From assembly GCA_020718205.1 (NCBI GenBank), contig DYSN01000033.1:1-33334 (forward strand): a stretch of DNA of 33,334 nt, read 5' to 3'. This DNA is from Draconibacterium orientale (GTDB lineage Bacteria; Bacteroidota; Bacteroidia; Bacteroidales; UBA12170). This document shows positions 1-8,649 of this stretch, piece after piece (the first letter of the stretch is position 1; every line of letters begins with the position of its first letter). The translations under genes and the position numbers were made by a program. The notes beneath the pieces were generated by a model that was not told where the DNA came from, searched no databases, and worked only from the letters and a program-made list of their open reading frames with translations.

Positions 1-18
1 AGCGGACGGAAAATAAAA

Positions 19-48
19 TAGGAGGAAAACTATTTTATTTTCCTCCTA
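19..48 (-). terminator. Terminator hairpin after the RND efflux operon
   Basis: A perfect 11-bp inverted repeat (arms 19-29 and 38-48, loop of 8) begins 20 bases beyond the stop codon of the RND pump gene. Read on the minus strand the hairpin is followed by a T-rich stretch. This is the form of an intrinsic terminator. The AT-rich flanks on both sides mean it could also stop transcription coming from the left. Confidence 0.75.
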
Positions 49-68
49 CTCGATTTTTATTTCAAGGG

Positions 69-3000
69 TTAAGGTTTGGCCAGCTTGTTCGATTTGCGTC
101 GTTTCATTTTCACTTTCATTTCATAGGCAATAATATACATGGCCGGAACAAAAATGAGTGTGAGGAAAGTAGCAAAACTTAATCCGAAAATGATGGTCCA
201 GGATAGTGGCCCCCAAAACATAACATTGTCGCCGCCTATATGTATTTGCGGATTAAGCTCGGTGAACATGGTAACAAAGTTGAGGTTGAACCCAATAGCC
301 AAAGGAACAAGCCCAAGAATGGTAGCCGTAGCTGTTAGAATTACCGGAGTAATCCTGGTTTTTCCAGCCTGGATAATAGCTTCGCGGGTTTTTAATCCTC
401 TGTTTTTCAAGGTATCAATAAACTCTACAATAAGAATTCCGTTTCTTACCACAATACCCCCAAGAGCCACAATGCCCAATCCGGTCATGATAATAGAAAT
501 GGACATGTTGAATATTACAATTCCCAGTAGTACCCCAATCACACTGAAAATAACCTCGCTTAAAATAATGAGTGTTTTGCTCATGGAATTGAACTGGGTG
601 ATGAGAATAAAGAAAATAAGCCCGATGGCAATGAGCATGGCTTTGCCTAAGAAGGCAGAAGTTTCGGCCTGGTCTTCCTGTTCGCCGGTGAGTTTAATCT
701 GCACCCCTTCGTGAAGAGGAAAATCAACTGCGAGAGACTTTATTTGAGCCACAATTTCGTTGGCTGTGTATCCGGTGAGCACACCGCTGCTCAGGGTAAT
801 AATTCTCTTTAAATTCTGGCGTTTGATTCCGCCGTATGAATCCACATAATCGATGGTTGCCACCGAAGACAATGGAATTTGGCGCAGCATACCTGAGTTC
901 ATATCCCGATAGGTAATTTTCAGATTGATGAGATTGTTGATATTCTCGCGGGTTTCAACGGCATAGCGCAGATTAATGGGGTATTCGTCTTCGTCCATTT
1001 TATATTTGGAGACTTCTTTACCCAAAACAGCGGTTCTTATTTCAGAGGCTATCTGTCCGGTGCTTATTCCTTCGTGATTGGCTCTTTCGCGGTCGATTTT
1101 GATAGAAATCTCGGGTTTGTTTTCTTGAAAATCGCTTTTCAAATCTTCCACACCGGGAATTTGAATAGAGTCGAGATATCGTTCAAAAGCCGCGGCATCT
1201 TCAATGAGTTCGGCCATATTTTCGCCGGTAATTTCCACATTGATGGGCTTTCCGGTAGGTGGTCCGGCTCTGTTTTTATCAACCGAAATTTCTGCTCCGG
1301 GTATGCCCACCACTTCTTCGCGAATTTTATCGAGATAATCGGTGGTATTTATTCCCACGCGGTATTTATATTCCACAAAATTCACCGTAATCTTTCCCTT
1401 CTCGGCACTCAGGTTCCGGCTGAAATCCATATCATCGCCAGCACCGAGCGCAATATTGGTGATTACCGATTCCACATCGGGGTTATTATTCCCCAGCACT
1501 TTCATCACCCTTTCTTCCACAATCCTTGTCACCGAATCGGTAACTTTTTGGTCGGTACCCACAGGCATTTGCACCCTGATGCTGATGTTATTGGGCATGT
1601 TTTCGGGGAAGAATAAAACCTTGGGGCTCCGTATGCCGGTGGCAATAATGGTAAAGATGAACAATAGAATAACTGTCAGGAGCAGGTACCAGGGATTTCT
1701 GCCATGAATAAAAAAGCGGAGCTGTTTTTCGTAGATGCTCACAAACCGGGGCCATCCTTTACTTTGCCACCACGAAATATAAGGATTTAAAATGGCGTGG
1801 AAGATCACCACCAAAACGGCCACAAACACAAAGAAATTACCAAAACCAAATGCGGTACTGCTATGGCCTATGGCATAGATAATATACGAAGCTGCTGCCA
1901 AACCTACAGAAATGATGATTTCGAACATGCGACGCTTTTTAACTTTTGCCATATCGGGGGCATCATACTCATGCTTCATAAACGAAACAGCAAACACCGG
2001 ATTGATTATATAGGCTACAAATAAACTGGCAAACAGTGTAATGATAAGTGTTACCGGAATATAGAACATGAACTTGCCCACAATGCCGGGCCAGAAAGCT
2101 AAGGGGAAGAAAGGCGCCAAGGTGGTTAGCGTACCAGACAAAATGGGCAAAAATACTTCGCCTGCTGCCTGTTTGGCCGCCAATACTATATTGGGCTGAT
2201 GCTGATGGGTGCGGTGAATATTTTCAATCACCACAATGGCATCGTCTACCACAATTCCCAGGGCAAAAATAAGGCCGAACATCACAATCATGTTCATGGT
2301 GAATCCCAGACCTGGCATCACCATAAAAGCGATGGCCATGCTAAGCGGAACAGCCAACCCCACAAAAAACGCGTTGGTGAATCCCATAAAGAACATGAGA
2401 ACCAGTGTAACCAATATCATTCCTATGATAATGGTATTGTTAAGCTCTTCGAGGGTATTGCGGGTAAAGCGCGATTGCTCGCCCGAAATATCAACCAAAA
2501 GATCCGATGGAAATTCTTTTCCTATCAAATCGTTATTCAATATTTCCTTAATATGATCGGAGGCTTCGAGAAGGTTTTTTCCGCTTTTTTTCACCACATT
2601 GAGGGTGATAACATTTTTTCCATTCAGGTGCGAATAACTCTCTTGCTCCTTAAAAGTGTCTTTAATTTCGGCTACATCTCTCAGGTAAACAAGGGCTCCA
2701 CTGGCCGATTTTATTACAATATTTCTAATAATATCGAGATTGGTGAACTCGCCCGCCACTCTGATGGAGCGTTTCATGCCAAAGGTGGTAATATTTCCGG
2801 CAGAAAGCGTCAGGTTTTCAGAGGCAATGGCCCTGTCGATATCGGCGAGGGTTATGCTGGCCGCCTGAGCCTTGTACATATCCACATTAATCTGTATTTC
2901 GCGTTCCAGAGCTCCTACAATGTCGACCCGGGTAATCTCGTTAAGCGATTCTATGCGATCCTGAGCCATCTCGGCGTATTTCTTGAGTTGGTCTAAGTCG

Positions 3001-3467
3001 TAGTTTCCAGAGATTTGGATATACATAATGGGGATTTCGGAAAAGTCGATATCCATAACATTGGGATCGGTGAGCAGATTGTTGGGCAAATCCGATTTGC
3101 TTTTGTCCACTGCATCCTTCACCCTTTGTTTGGCTTCGGGAACAGGAACATCGGTATTAAATTCAACAGCAATGGATGAAACATCCTGAAGTGAGTTGCT
3201 GGAGATTTTTTTAACCCCAGTGATGCCTTTGAGTTGTTTTTCGATGGAACGGGTCACCAAATTTTCTATGTCCTCCGGTGAAGTTCCCGGATAAACTGTA
3301 TTTACCAGAATGGTAGGAATCACAATTTCGGGAAACTGCTCCTTGGGAATACTCTGATAACTGCTGATTCCAAGCAGGGAGATAAAAATAGACAGCACGT
3401 AAATACTGGTTCTATTGTCAATGGCCCAGCTGGTAGCAAAAAATTCTTTGAACTTATTAATATTCAT
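69..3467 (-). CDS. RND efflux pump, inner-membrane permease subunit
   Basis: A proton-driven drug or metabolite exporter of the AcrB/MexB (HAE) superfamily, 1132 residues, the inner-membrane part of a tripartite pump. The proton-relay Asp pair of TM4 is visible in GIVVDDAIVVIEN (D408, D409). In the matching TM10 motif the usual Lys is Arg (R1008 in VVRNGILIVEF). N-terminal TM1 is at about residues 20-38, followed by a porter domain starting PGTSPEDIE. Between the two halves (about 500-595) there is an insert with two further hydrophobic stretches (about 515-533 and 543-560), which explains the length beyond the usual 1030-1050 and suggests 14 rather than 12 membrane helices. It is the last gene of a run with its adaptor and TolC partner upstream (gap 155 bp). 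The substrate cannot be read from sequence. Confidence 0.95.
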   Translation of the reverse strand: MNINKFKEFFATSWAIDNRTSIYVLSIFISLLGISSYQSIPKEQFPEIVIPTILVNTVYPGTSPEDIENLVTRSIEKQLKGITGVKKISSNSLQDVSSIAVEFNTDVPVPEAKQRVKDAVDKSKSDLPNNLLTDPNVMDIDFSEIPIMYIQISGNYDLDQLKKYAEMAQDRIESLNEITRVDIVGALEREIQINVDMYKAQAASITLADIDRAIASENLTLSAGNITTFGMKRSIRVAGEFTNLDIIRNIVIKSASGALVYLRDVAEIKDTFKEQESYSHLNGKNVITLNVVKKSGKNLLEASDHIKEILNNDLIGKEFPSDLLVDISGEQSRFTRNTLEELNNTIIIGMILVTLVLMFFMGFTNAFFVGLAVPLSMAIAFMVMPGLGFTMNMIVMFGLIFALGIVVDDAIVVIENIHRTHQHQPNIVLAAKQAAGEVFLPILSGTLTTLAPFFPLAFWPGIVGKFMFYIPVTLIITLFASLFVAYIINPVFAVSFMKHEYDAPDMAKVKKRRMFEIIISVGLAAASYIIYAIGHSSTAFGFGNFFVFVAVLVVIFHAILNPYISWWQSKGWPRFVSIYEKQLRFFIHGRNPWYLLLTVILLFIFTIIATGIRSPKVLFFPENMPNNISIRVQMPVGTDQKVTDSVTRIVEERVMKVLGNNNPDVESVITNIALGAGDDMDFSRNLSAEKGKITVNFVEYKYRVGINTTDYLDKIREEVVGIPGAEISVDKNRAGPPTGKPINVEITGENMAELIEDAAAFERYLDSIQIPGVEDLKSDFQENKPEISIKIDRERANHEGISTGQIASEIRTAVLGKEVSKYKMDEDEYPINLRYAVETRENINNLINLKITYRDMNSGMLRQIPLSSVATIDYVDSYGGIKRQNLKRIITLSSGVLTGYTANEIVAQIKSLAVDFPLHEGVQIKLTGEQEDQAETSAFLGKAMLIAIGLIFFILITQFNSMSKTLIILSEVIFSVIGVLLGIVIFNMSISIIMTGLGIVALGGIVVRNGILIVEFIDTLKNRGLKTREAIIQAGKTRITPVILTATATILGLVPLAIGFNLNFVTMFTELNPQIHIGGDNVMFWGPLSWTIIFGLSFATFLTLIFVPAMYIIAYEMKVKMKRRKSNKLAKP

Positions 3468-3622
3468 GTGTAATGATTTTAAATTTTATGGGTCACTTGA
3501 CAGCTGATTGGGTAGAATGGAAACAATCTGGTGTTGAGCTGTTTGCTGTTTCTATTCCTATTCTTTTTCCGCTCATGACGTTTATCAATATTGTAAAATA
3601 ATTGGTTGTACCACGTTCAACT

Positions 3623-4747
3623 TTATTTATTTTCAATGAGTTCGCCATCGAGCAAACTGCTGAAACCATTGGTAATCACCTGATCGCCTTCCTGAAGTCC
3701 CTGGGTAATTTCGGCAACTCCATTGTAGGTCATTCCCACCGAAACCATTTGACGACGAGCTACCAGCTGACCATTTTCTGCTTTGGCCACAAAGATATAT
3801 TTACCCGATTGCGATTCTCTGATAACGTTGATGGGAACCGTGAAAGCTGCCGTATTGCTGTAATCGTTAATTTTAACCACAGCCATCATATTGGCTCTGT
3901 ACTCCACATCGCTGGGGCCTAAACGCACTTCGCACTGGAAAGTACGATTCACCGGATTGATATACTTACTTGTAAATCTGATGGTTGAAGTTACCTCGCT
4001 GTTAAAATCGGGGAAGAAAATAACCGCGTTGTTGCCGGGTTTTACTTTTGAAGCATAGGCTTCAGCAATTTCGGCTACCACTTTTACATTGGCAAAGTTC
4101 ACTACCCTGAGGGCGGGCAATCCCGGCTGAGCCATTTGGCCAACTTTCAGGTTCACTTCTTCCACGCTTCCCGTAATGGGTGATTTAATTTTGGAGAGTT
4201 CAATCTGGTCTTTTAAAGTAGCCATGGCTCTCTCCAGATTTTCTTTATTGTTTTTGGAGGTGAGGTACTGAACTTCGCTGCCAATTTGCTGATCCCAAAG
4301 GGCTTTTTGCTTATTGAACATATTGGTTGCAAAATCGAGCTGTTGCTGAGTAGTGGCCAATTGCTGCTGCATTACTGAATTATCGAGTTGAGCCAAAACC
4401 TGTCCTTTGCGCACAGCATCGCCCTCTTTCACATAAACCGCAGTAACCACGGCAGGCATTTGAGCCGAAACGGCGATATTGTCTTCTCCGTCAACTTTGC
4501 CCTGCACTTCGAGATAATGGTTGAAAGGCCGGGCTTTGGCGCTGGAGGAAGAAACGGGAGTAACTTTAACTTTTGCCTGACCACCAGCCACTTGCAGCTC
4601 AGTTTCCAATGCTTTAATCTCGCTGCCAATTTCGGCATATTGCTTTTTCAATTCGGCCAAACGGGCATTTTTATCTGTGGTTTTTCCACAGGATGCTGCC
4701 ACGACTATCAAGGCCAAAACAACTATTGAATTACTGAATTTTTTCAT
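3623..4747 (-). CDS. RND efflux periplasmic adaptor (membrane-fusion lipoprotein)
   Basis: Membrane-fusion protein of the HlyD/AcrA family, 374 residues, linking the inner-membrane pump to the TolC-like channel. The N-terminus is a lipoprotein signal with lipobox AASC (Cys20). A short predicted coiled coil (about 28-52) follows directly. The biotinyl-lipoyl half motif GDAVRKGQVLAQLD lies near residue 115, then the alpha-hairpin coiled coil (about 135-190), the second lipoyl half (SPITGSVEEVNLKVGQMAQPG), a beta-barrel and the membrane-proximal domain ending GLQEGDQVITNG. It sits between the TolC homologue (gap 101 bp) and the pump (gap 155 bp), the usual order of a Bacteroidota tripartite pump. 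Confidence 0.93.
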   Translation of the reverse strand: MKKFSNSIVVLALIVVAASCGKTTDKNARLAELKKQYAEIGSEIKALETELQVAGGQAKVKVTPVSSSSAKARPFNHYLEVQGKVDGEDNIAVSAQMPAVVTAVYVKEGDAVRKGQVLAQLDNSVMQQQLATTQQQLDFATNMFNKQKALWDQQIGSEVQYLTSKNNKENLERAMATLKDQIELSKIKSPITGSVEEVNLKVGQMAQPGLPALRVVNFANVKVVAEIAEAYASKVKPGNNAVIFFPDFNSEVTSTIRFTSKYINPVNRTFQCEVRLGPSDVEYRANMMAVVKINDYSNTAAFTVPINVIRESQSGKYIFVAKAENGQLVARRQMVSVGMTYNGVAEITQGLQEGDQVITNGFSSLLDGELIENK

Positions 4748-4848
4748 TGTGTATTGTTTGTTTTTTTATTTTTCACTTTTAATGTACTTATTTCTATTGG
4801 TTTATGGGGATAATAGCACCACACAAAAAAGGCATTTAACTCGTAGGT

Positions 4849-6243
4849 TTATAAGGTATTATTTAGTTTCTGAAGTTTGTTTTTGGCCGAAATCACCGCT
4901 AAAATTGAATTGTACATATTGCTTTGTGAGGTGAGATATTGATTCAGATTGTCGGTAATATCGCGACTCGACGCCAAACCTTCGTTGAATTTGATTAGGG
5001 TTTTGTCGTAGATTCTTTTGGTAAGCTCAATGTTTTTGCGGTCGTTATTGTATTTTTCGTAGGCTGTAGTCAATTCATTTTTTGTATTGATATATTGAAG
5101 CTGCAAACCATTGGCCACATCATTCTTGGTATTCACAATTTTCTGAAGCTCAATTCGGCGTTGCTGAACTTTTACATGACGCTGAAAGCTTGAAAAAATG
5201 GGCACATTCATGCTGATTTGAATAATATCGCGGGGCGAAAAATCTAAATCAGGTTTAAAGAGTTTTTCATTGTGAAGATATACTGCGGCGATATTGGGCA
5301 AATAGGTGCTCATTTCGCGTTTCAGATTTAAATCGCCAATCACTTCATTGTTCTCCAGAATCTGATAATCGAGATTTTTCGAAATATCAAATTCATTACT
5401 CATAATGTCTTCCAACTGAATGGAGGTGGCCATGTTTTCGAGGTTATCGGTCAACACCAGTTTCTCGTTAAAGGGCATTCCAAGCTGATATTTCAGCAGG
5501 TCGTAAGTTGCATCAATTTGTCTGTCGAGTGAGCTGAGTCCATTGGCCAGCGTCAGGCTAACCAATTCAATCTGATCTACATCGGTATTTTCTATGAGCC
5601 CCTGCGCATACATGGCTTTCATGTCGTTAAGGGTTTTTTGGGTATTGATGAGAGATTGCTGCAAAACACTGCGGGTTTGCTCAAACACCAGCGCCATGGC
5701 ATAGCTGTTGGCAATGGCTTCTTTGAGGTTGAGCTCGGTTTTTTCCTTGTTTTGTTCGGACATGAGATAGAAAACTTTGCTGGCCTGCAATCCCACAATA
5801 TACTCGCCGCTAAACAGCAACTGCGAAACTGTAAAATCAACAGTTACATTGTCTTTTACTCCCAATTTAATGGGGTCTAAAGCTTTATAACCCATATACA
5901 CATTCCCGTTGTTAATGTCATCGGAGGTTATAACGGTTCCTGAGGGTAGCCCGGTAGCCAGATAGGTAATTCCGCCGAAGCTCATTTCGGGTACTTTAAA
6001 GATATGCTGATAATTGGCTTGAGCATTAATCTGAGGCAAGCCTATGGCTGTTGTCTCCCAGATTTTCTTTTTAGCTATTTCCAGATCCAGTGCCGAGTTT
6101 CGGGTACCAATATTGTTTTTCAACGCATATTGCTGTGCTTCGGCCAGGTTTAGAAAGACGGTGTCGTTAGTTGGAGCCTGTGCCTGAACAAAACCAGCCA
6201 ATAGAAGCCCCAATACTAAATTTTGGATAAAAATGAATTTCAT
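4849..6243 (-). CDS. TolC-family outer-membrane efflux channel
   Basis: Outer-membrane factor of the TolC/OprM family that would form the exit duct for the adjacent RND pump. The protein is mostly alpha-helical with repeated long heptad-rich segments, and ends in the typical TolC-repeat region (GLASSRDITDNLNQYLTSQ). I chose the internal ATG at 6243 because it puts a normal signal peptide (MKFIFIQNLVLGLLLAG, cut near VQAQA) at the N-terminus; the longer reading from 6267 adds only eight polar residues before it. The predicted precursor is 464 residues. The TetR gene lies about 40 bp upstream on the same strand, so co-transcription is likely. Confidence 0.93.
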   Translation of the reverse strand: MKFIFIQNLVLGLLLAGFVQAQAPTNDTVFLNLAEAQQYALKNNIGTRNSALDLEIAKKKIWETTAIGLPQINAQANYQHIFKVPEMSFGGITYLATGLPSGTVITSDDINNGNVYMGYKALDPIKLGVKDNVTVDFTVSQLLFSGEYIVGLQASKVFYLMSEQNKEKTELNLKEAIANSYAMALVFEQTRSVLQQSLINTQKTLNDMKAMYAQGLIENTDVDQIELVSLTLANGLSSLDRQIDATYDLLKYQLGMPFNEKLVLTDNLENMATSIQLEDIMSNEFDISKNLDYQILENNEVIGDLNLKREMSTYLPNIAAVYLHNEKLFKPDLDFSPRDIIQISMNVPIFSSFQRHVKVQQRRIELQKIVNTKNDVANGLQLQYINTKNELTTAYEKYNNDRKNIELTKRIYDKTLIKFNEGLASSRDITDNLNQYLTSQSNMYNSILAVISAKNKLQKLNNTL

Positions 6244-6284
6244 ATTTCGAATATTGATATTTAACATATTGTGTGATTCCTGAT

Positions 6285-6899
6285 CTAATTGAATTGAAAA
6301 AAATTCTTCTGATTGAGTAATTCCAGCCCCTCGCGATTTAAAACCGCATGCATGTGGTAAATGAACAATTCTCGAAAGGCCTCGGGGGTCATCAGGAGAG
6401 CCATTTCGTCGCGGGAGGTTTCTTCGGCATAATAATTTCGTGAGGCGTGCATATGCGCAATGATATCTTCATTAATCTCAGCACGATATATCCCTTCCTT
6501 CTTCCCTTTGATGAGATTGTTTTTTATTTTTTCGAACAGATGCTCTTTTTTGAATGATGAGTATTTTGCACATAATTTCGGGTAGTACTTTTTAAGATCG
6601 TACTGATAGCCGGGGTTGGTGTTCATGAGCATTTCTCTCGCATTCTTATAGACCAAAAGCAGCTCGTCCAAAGCATTCATGTTGCTGTCGGGCGGAAAAG
6701 CATTGGCATGTAAATGCTTGTTCACCTGTTCGTTAACAACCATTTCAACCAATTCGTTTTTGTCCTTCACGTAGGTGTATATGGTCTTTTTCGATATTCC
6801 CAGATGACGGGCAATATCGTCCATGGTAACGCTCTTTATCCCGTATCGAATAAACAATGCACCCACTTTTTCGATGATGTTTTGAAGATGTGTTTCCAT
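6285..6899 (-). CDS. TetR/AcrR-family transcriptional regulator
   Basis: Small DNA-binding repressor of the TetR family, 204 residues. The helix-turn-helix is at about residues 24-45 (VTMDDIARHLGISKKTIYTYV), followed by the usual helix continuing KDKNELVEMVV. The rest is a variable helical ligand-binding domain. It lies inside the efflux run, 4 bp after the FKBP gene and upstream of tolC, so it most likely controls its own operon in response to a pump substrate or membrane stress. A candidate operator palindrome is at 7831-7854, upstream of the first gene. Confidence 0.92.
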   Translation of the reverse strand: METHLQNIIEKVGALFIRYGIKSVTMDDIARHLGISKKTIYTYVKDKNELVEMVVNEQVNKHLHANAFPPDSNMNALDELLLVYKNAREMLMNTNPGYQYDLKKYYPKLCAKYSSFKKEHLFEKIKNNLIKGKKEGIYRAEINEDIIAHMHASRNYYAEETSRDEMALLMTPEAFRELFIYHMHAVLNREGLELLNQKNFFQFN

Positions 6900-6903
6900 T
6901 TTT

Positions 6904-7596
6904 TTACAGAATTTCTATGAGTTCAACGTGATAGCGCAAGGTAGATCCGCCAGGAATAACATTGGCAAAGTTTTCTTCACCATAGGCCAGGTTCCAGGGT
7001 ATGTAGAACTCGCAAATGCTCCCGGGCTTCAAGAGCATGATGCCTTCGGACAAGCCTTTTATCATCGAAGCCGGCTTGAGTTGCGCCGGGCCCGAATCGT
7101 AGCTCATATCGAAGGTGGTTCCGTTTAGAAACATAGCTCTGAAGTGAATTTTCACACTGTCGCTGATAAGCGGCGAGCGGCCTTGCCCTTCTTTTATCAA
7201 TTTGTATTGCAGCCCACTGGCCAATTCAACAACTCCTTCAAGAGTCCTGTTTTTTTCCAGATAATCTAACCCTTCTTTTTTATTTTGGGCTATCAGCTGA
7301 CGTGCCAGACTGTCTTCTTTTTTGTCTATTTCTGATTGAAACCTCACCACCAACGATGAAATTGTGCTGTCGGTCAAGGATGCTTTGCCGGTAAGCCCTT
7401 CGAGCAATCCCTTTATCAAAGCAGGCTCCGAAATGGTGATTTCTTTTCCGGCAATTCCTTCGCCATAATCGTAACCAATAATATAGCTTATGCTATCCTG
7501 ATGGGTTTTAAGTGCTATGCTTTCGGGCTCAATGCTACTTTTACAAGCAACCAACGAACTCATTAACATAAGAACATATATACTTTTCTTTATCAT
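6904..7596 (-). CDS. FKBP-type peptidyl-prolyl isomerase lipoprotein
   Basis: Peptidyl-prolyl cis-trans isomerase that would help fold proteins outside the inner membrane; FkpA/Mip-like layout. I placed the start at the ATG at 7596 because it gives a clean lipoprotein signal (MIKKSIYVLMLMSSLVAC, Cys18); the longer frame from 7716 would bury that signal under 40 unrelated residues. An N-terminal helical dimerisation domain (SYIIGYDYGEGIAGKE and following) leads to an FKBP domain in the last 110 residues, with SDSVKIHFRAMFLNGTTFD and the AYGEENFANVIPGGSTL segment. The precursor is 231 residues. It ends 4 bp before the TetR start, so it appears to lead the efflux operon, an unusual companion for a pump. 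Confidence 0.88.
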   Translation of the reverse strand: MIKKSIYVLMLMSSLVACKSSIEPESIALKTHQDSISYIIGYDYGEGIAGKEITISEPALIKGLLEGLTGKASLTDSTISSLVVRFQSEIDKKEDSLARQLIAQNKKEGLDYLEKNRTLEGVVELASGLQYKLIKEGQGRSPLISDSVKIHFRAMFLNGTTFDMSYDSGPAQLKPASMIKGLSEGIMLLKPGSICEFYIPWNLAYGEENFANVIPGGSTLRYHVELIEIL

Positions 7597-7956
7597 GATT
7601 GGGTATTTTTGCATTTCTCTATCACTCTCCAGGGTGTGGTAAACATTTTTAGTTTCCTGAGTCCTCCCAATTTCGTGATGCCATAGGAAGGAAGGAACAG
7701 AAAATGCATTATTCATTGGTTTATCAGTTATTAATAAGCTTTATTGACGAGAGCCATAAAAAAACGTTACAGTTTTTTCTATATTATTTTTTTATTAAGG
7801 CGGCAAAAATATACAAAACTCAAATAGTGGAAACTTTAAAAGTGTTAAAAGTTTTTCAAGTTTATTTTAAATGATAATGAGCTGTTGTTAAGTCCGTTTT
7901 AATGTGGCTCTGTTCATTGGGGATTCAAAACCGGGGATTTATTCAAAGAATATTTG
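7597..7956. other. 360-bp gap upstream of the efflux operon
   Basis: No convincing gene. The stretch is AT-rich and holds, for the minus strand, a -7-like box at 7804-7811 (TATTTTTG on that strand) and an imperfect 24-bp palindrome at 7831-7854 with perfect 7-bp outer arms. A small 5-bp-arm palindrome lies at 7733-7745. It is the likely control region for the FKBP-TetR-efflux run. Confidence 0.5.
7831..7854. promoter_or_regulatory. Candidate TetR operator upstream of the efflux operon
   Basis: An imperfect palindrome with perfect 7-bp outer arms (AAACTTT at 7831-7837 and AAAGTTT at 7848-7854). It overlaps or lies just upstream of the -33 region expected for the minus-strand -7 box at 7804-7811. 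Its size and place suit a TetR-family operator, but AT-rich DNA yields such palindromes by chance. Confidence 0.35.
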
Positions 7957-8649
7957 TTAGCACTCCAGAAAAAAAATGCCGCCGGTATCCATCAAAACCC
8001 CTTGATACAATTCGATGATTTCGATTGTTTTTCGGTTCATCAGAGTTCTAAATCTCTCTCCTTCGGTATAAAAATCCAAACTGCCCATGAGGTAGAGCTT
8101 ATCACGATAAAGGCCACAGGCTCCGGGGAGGAATCCGTGTTTCTGGCCCGATAACACTACTTTGTCGGGGCTGAAGAAATGAACTTCGAGTTGATATTGG
8201 AGCAGCGATTTTTCGATTCCGCGGTCGCTGGTGATAAAACTACCGTCGGGGAGGGCCAGCAGATTGCATCGGGTATATCCCTGGGGCACATGCAAAAATT
8301 TCTTGAACTCGTGATGACGTTTTATGCATTCGGAGCTGTAACCAAGGCGGTGAATAAGGAATTTGGCAGTCCCCACAGCGTTGTACCAGGCCGTGGCAGG
8401 ATAGGCGAAATCAAGCTTTTCGCGACCTTTAAGGTAGGTGATGTCGTGGGTTTTAAGCACATCGAAAAGAGCTTTGGGCGCATTGGGCGCCACAATAACC
8501 AAGCGATCCGATTGAAAAAGAAAAATATCCGGATGCCCGTTGATACTTTCGTACACAATACCAGAGGTCTCCAGCGGGAAAACAGTTCCCAGCTCCGATA
8601 ATTTTTTTTGGGCAGTTTGGGGGCTGCGTGCATCAATAATAATCAACAT
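7957..8649 (-). CDS. GME-fold (DUF6873-like) protein of unknown activity
   Basis: A 230-residue cytoplasmic protein with no signal peptide or membrane segment. The layout recalls the guanidine-modifying-enzyme fold (amidinotransferase/arginine deiminase superfamily), in particular the family called DUF6873 in annotation. Candidate active-site residues are the acidic/Ser pair in LPDGSFITSDRGIEKSL, the His in GQKHGFLPGACG, and a Cys that is the very last residue after GGIFFLE, matching the C-terminal Gly-rich-Cys pattern of that superfamily. The start overlaps the end of the radical SAM gene by 17 bp, implying translational coupling and a shared job. The family assignment is from memory of motif layout and is only moderately sure; no substrate is proposed. 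Confidence 0.6.
   Translation of the reverse strand: MLIIIDARSPQTAQKKLSELGTVFPLETSGIVYESINGHPDIFLFQSDRLVIVAPNAPKALFDVLKTHDITYLKGREKLDFAYPATAWYNAVGTAKFLIHRLGYSSECIKRHHEFKKFLHVPQGYTRCNLLALPDGSFITSDRGIEKSLLQYQLEVHFFSPDKVVLSGQKHGFLPGACGLYRDKLYLMGSLDFYTEGERFRTLMNRKTIEIIELYQGVLMDTGGIFFLEC

Noticed and set aside
2199-2996. 265-codon open frame on the plus strand
   Set aside because: It lies wholly inside the RND pump gene on the other strand, has a His/Asn-rich composition with no family resemblance, and is an antisense shadow.
6904-7716. Longer start for the FKBP gene
   Set aside because: It would put 40 polar residues before a clear lipoprotein signal peptide; the ATG at 7596 fits better.
7733-7745. 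Small palindrome AATAA-GCT-TTATT upstream of the efflux run
   Set aside because: Arms of five A/T bases in AT-rich DNA are expected by chance; the 24-bp palindrome at 7831 is the better operator candidate.
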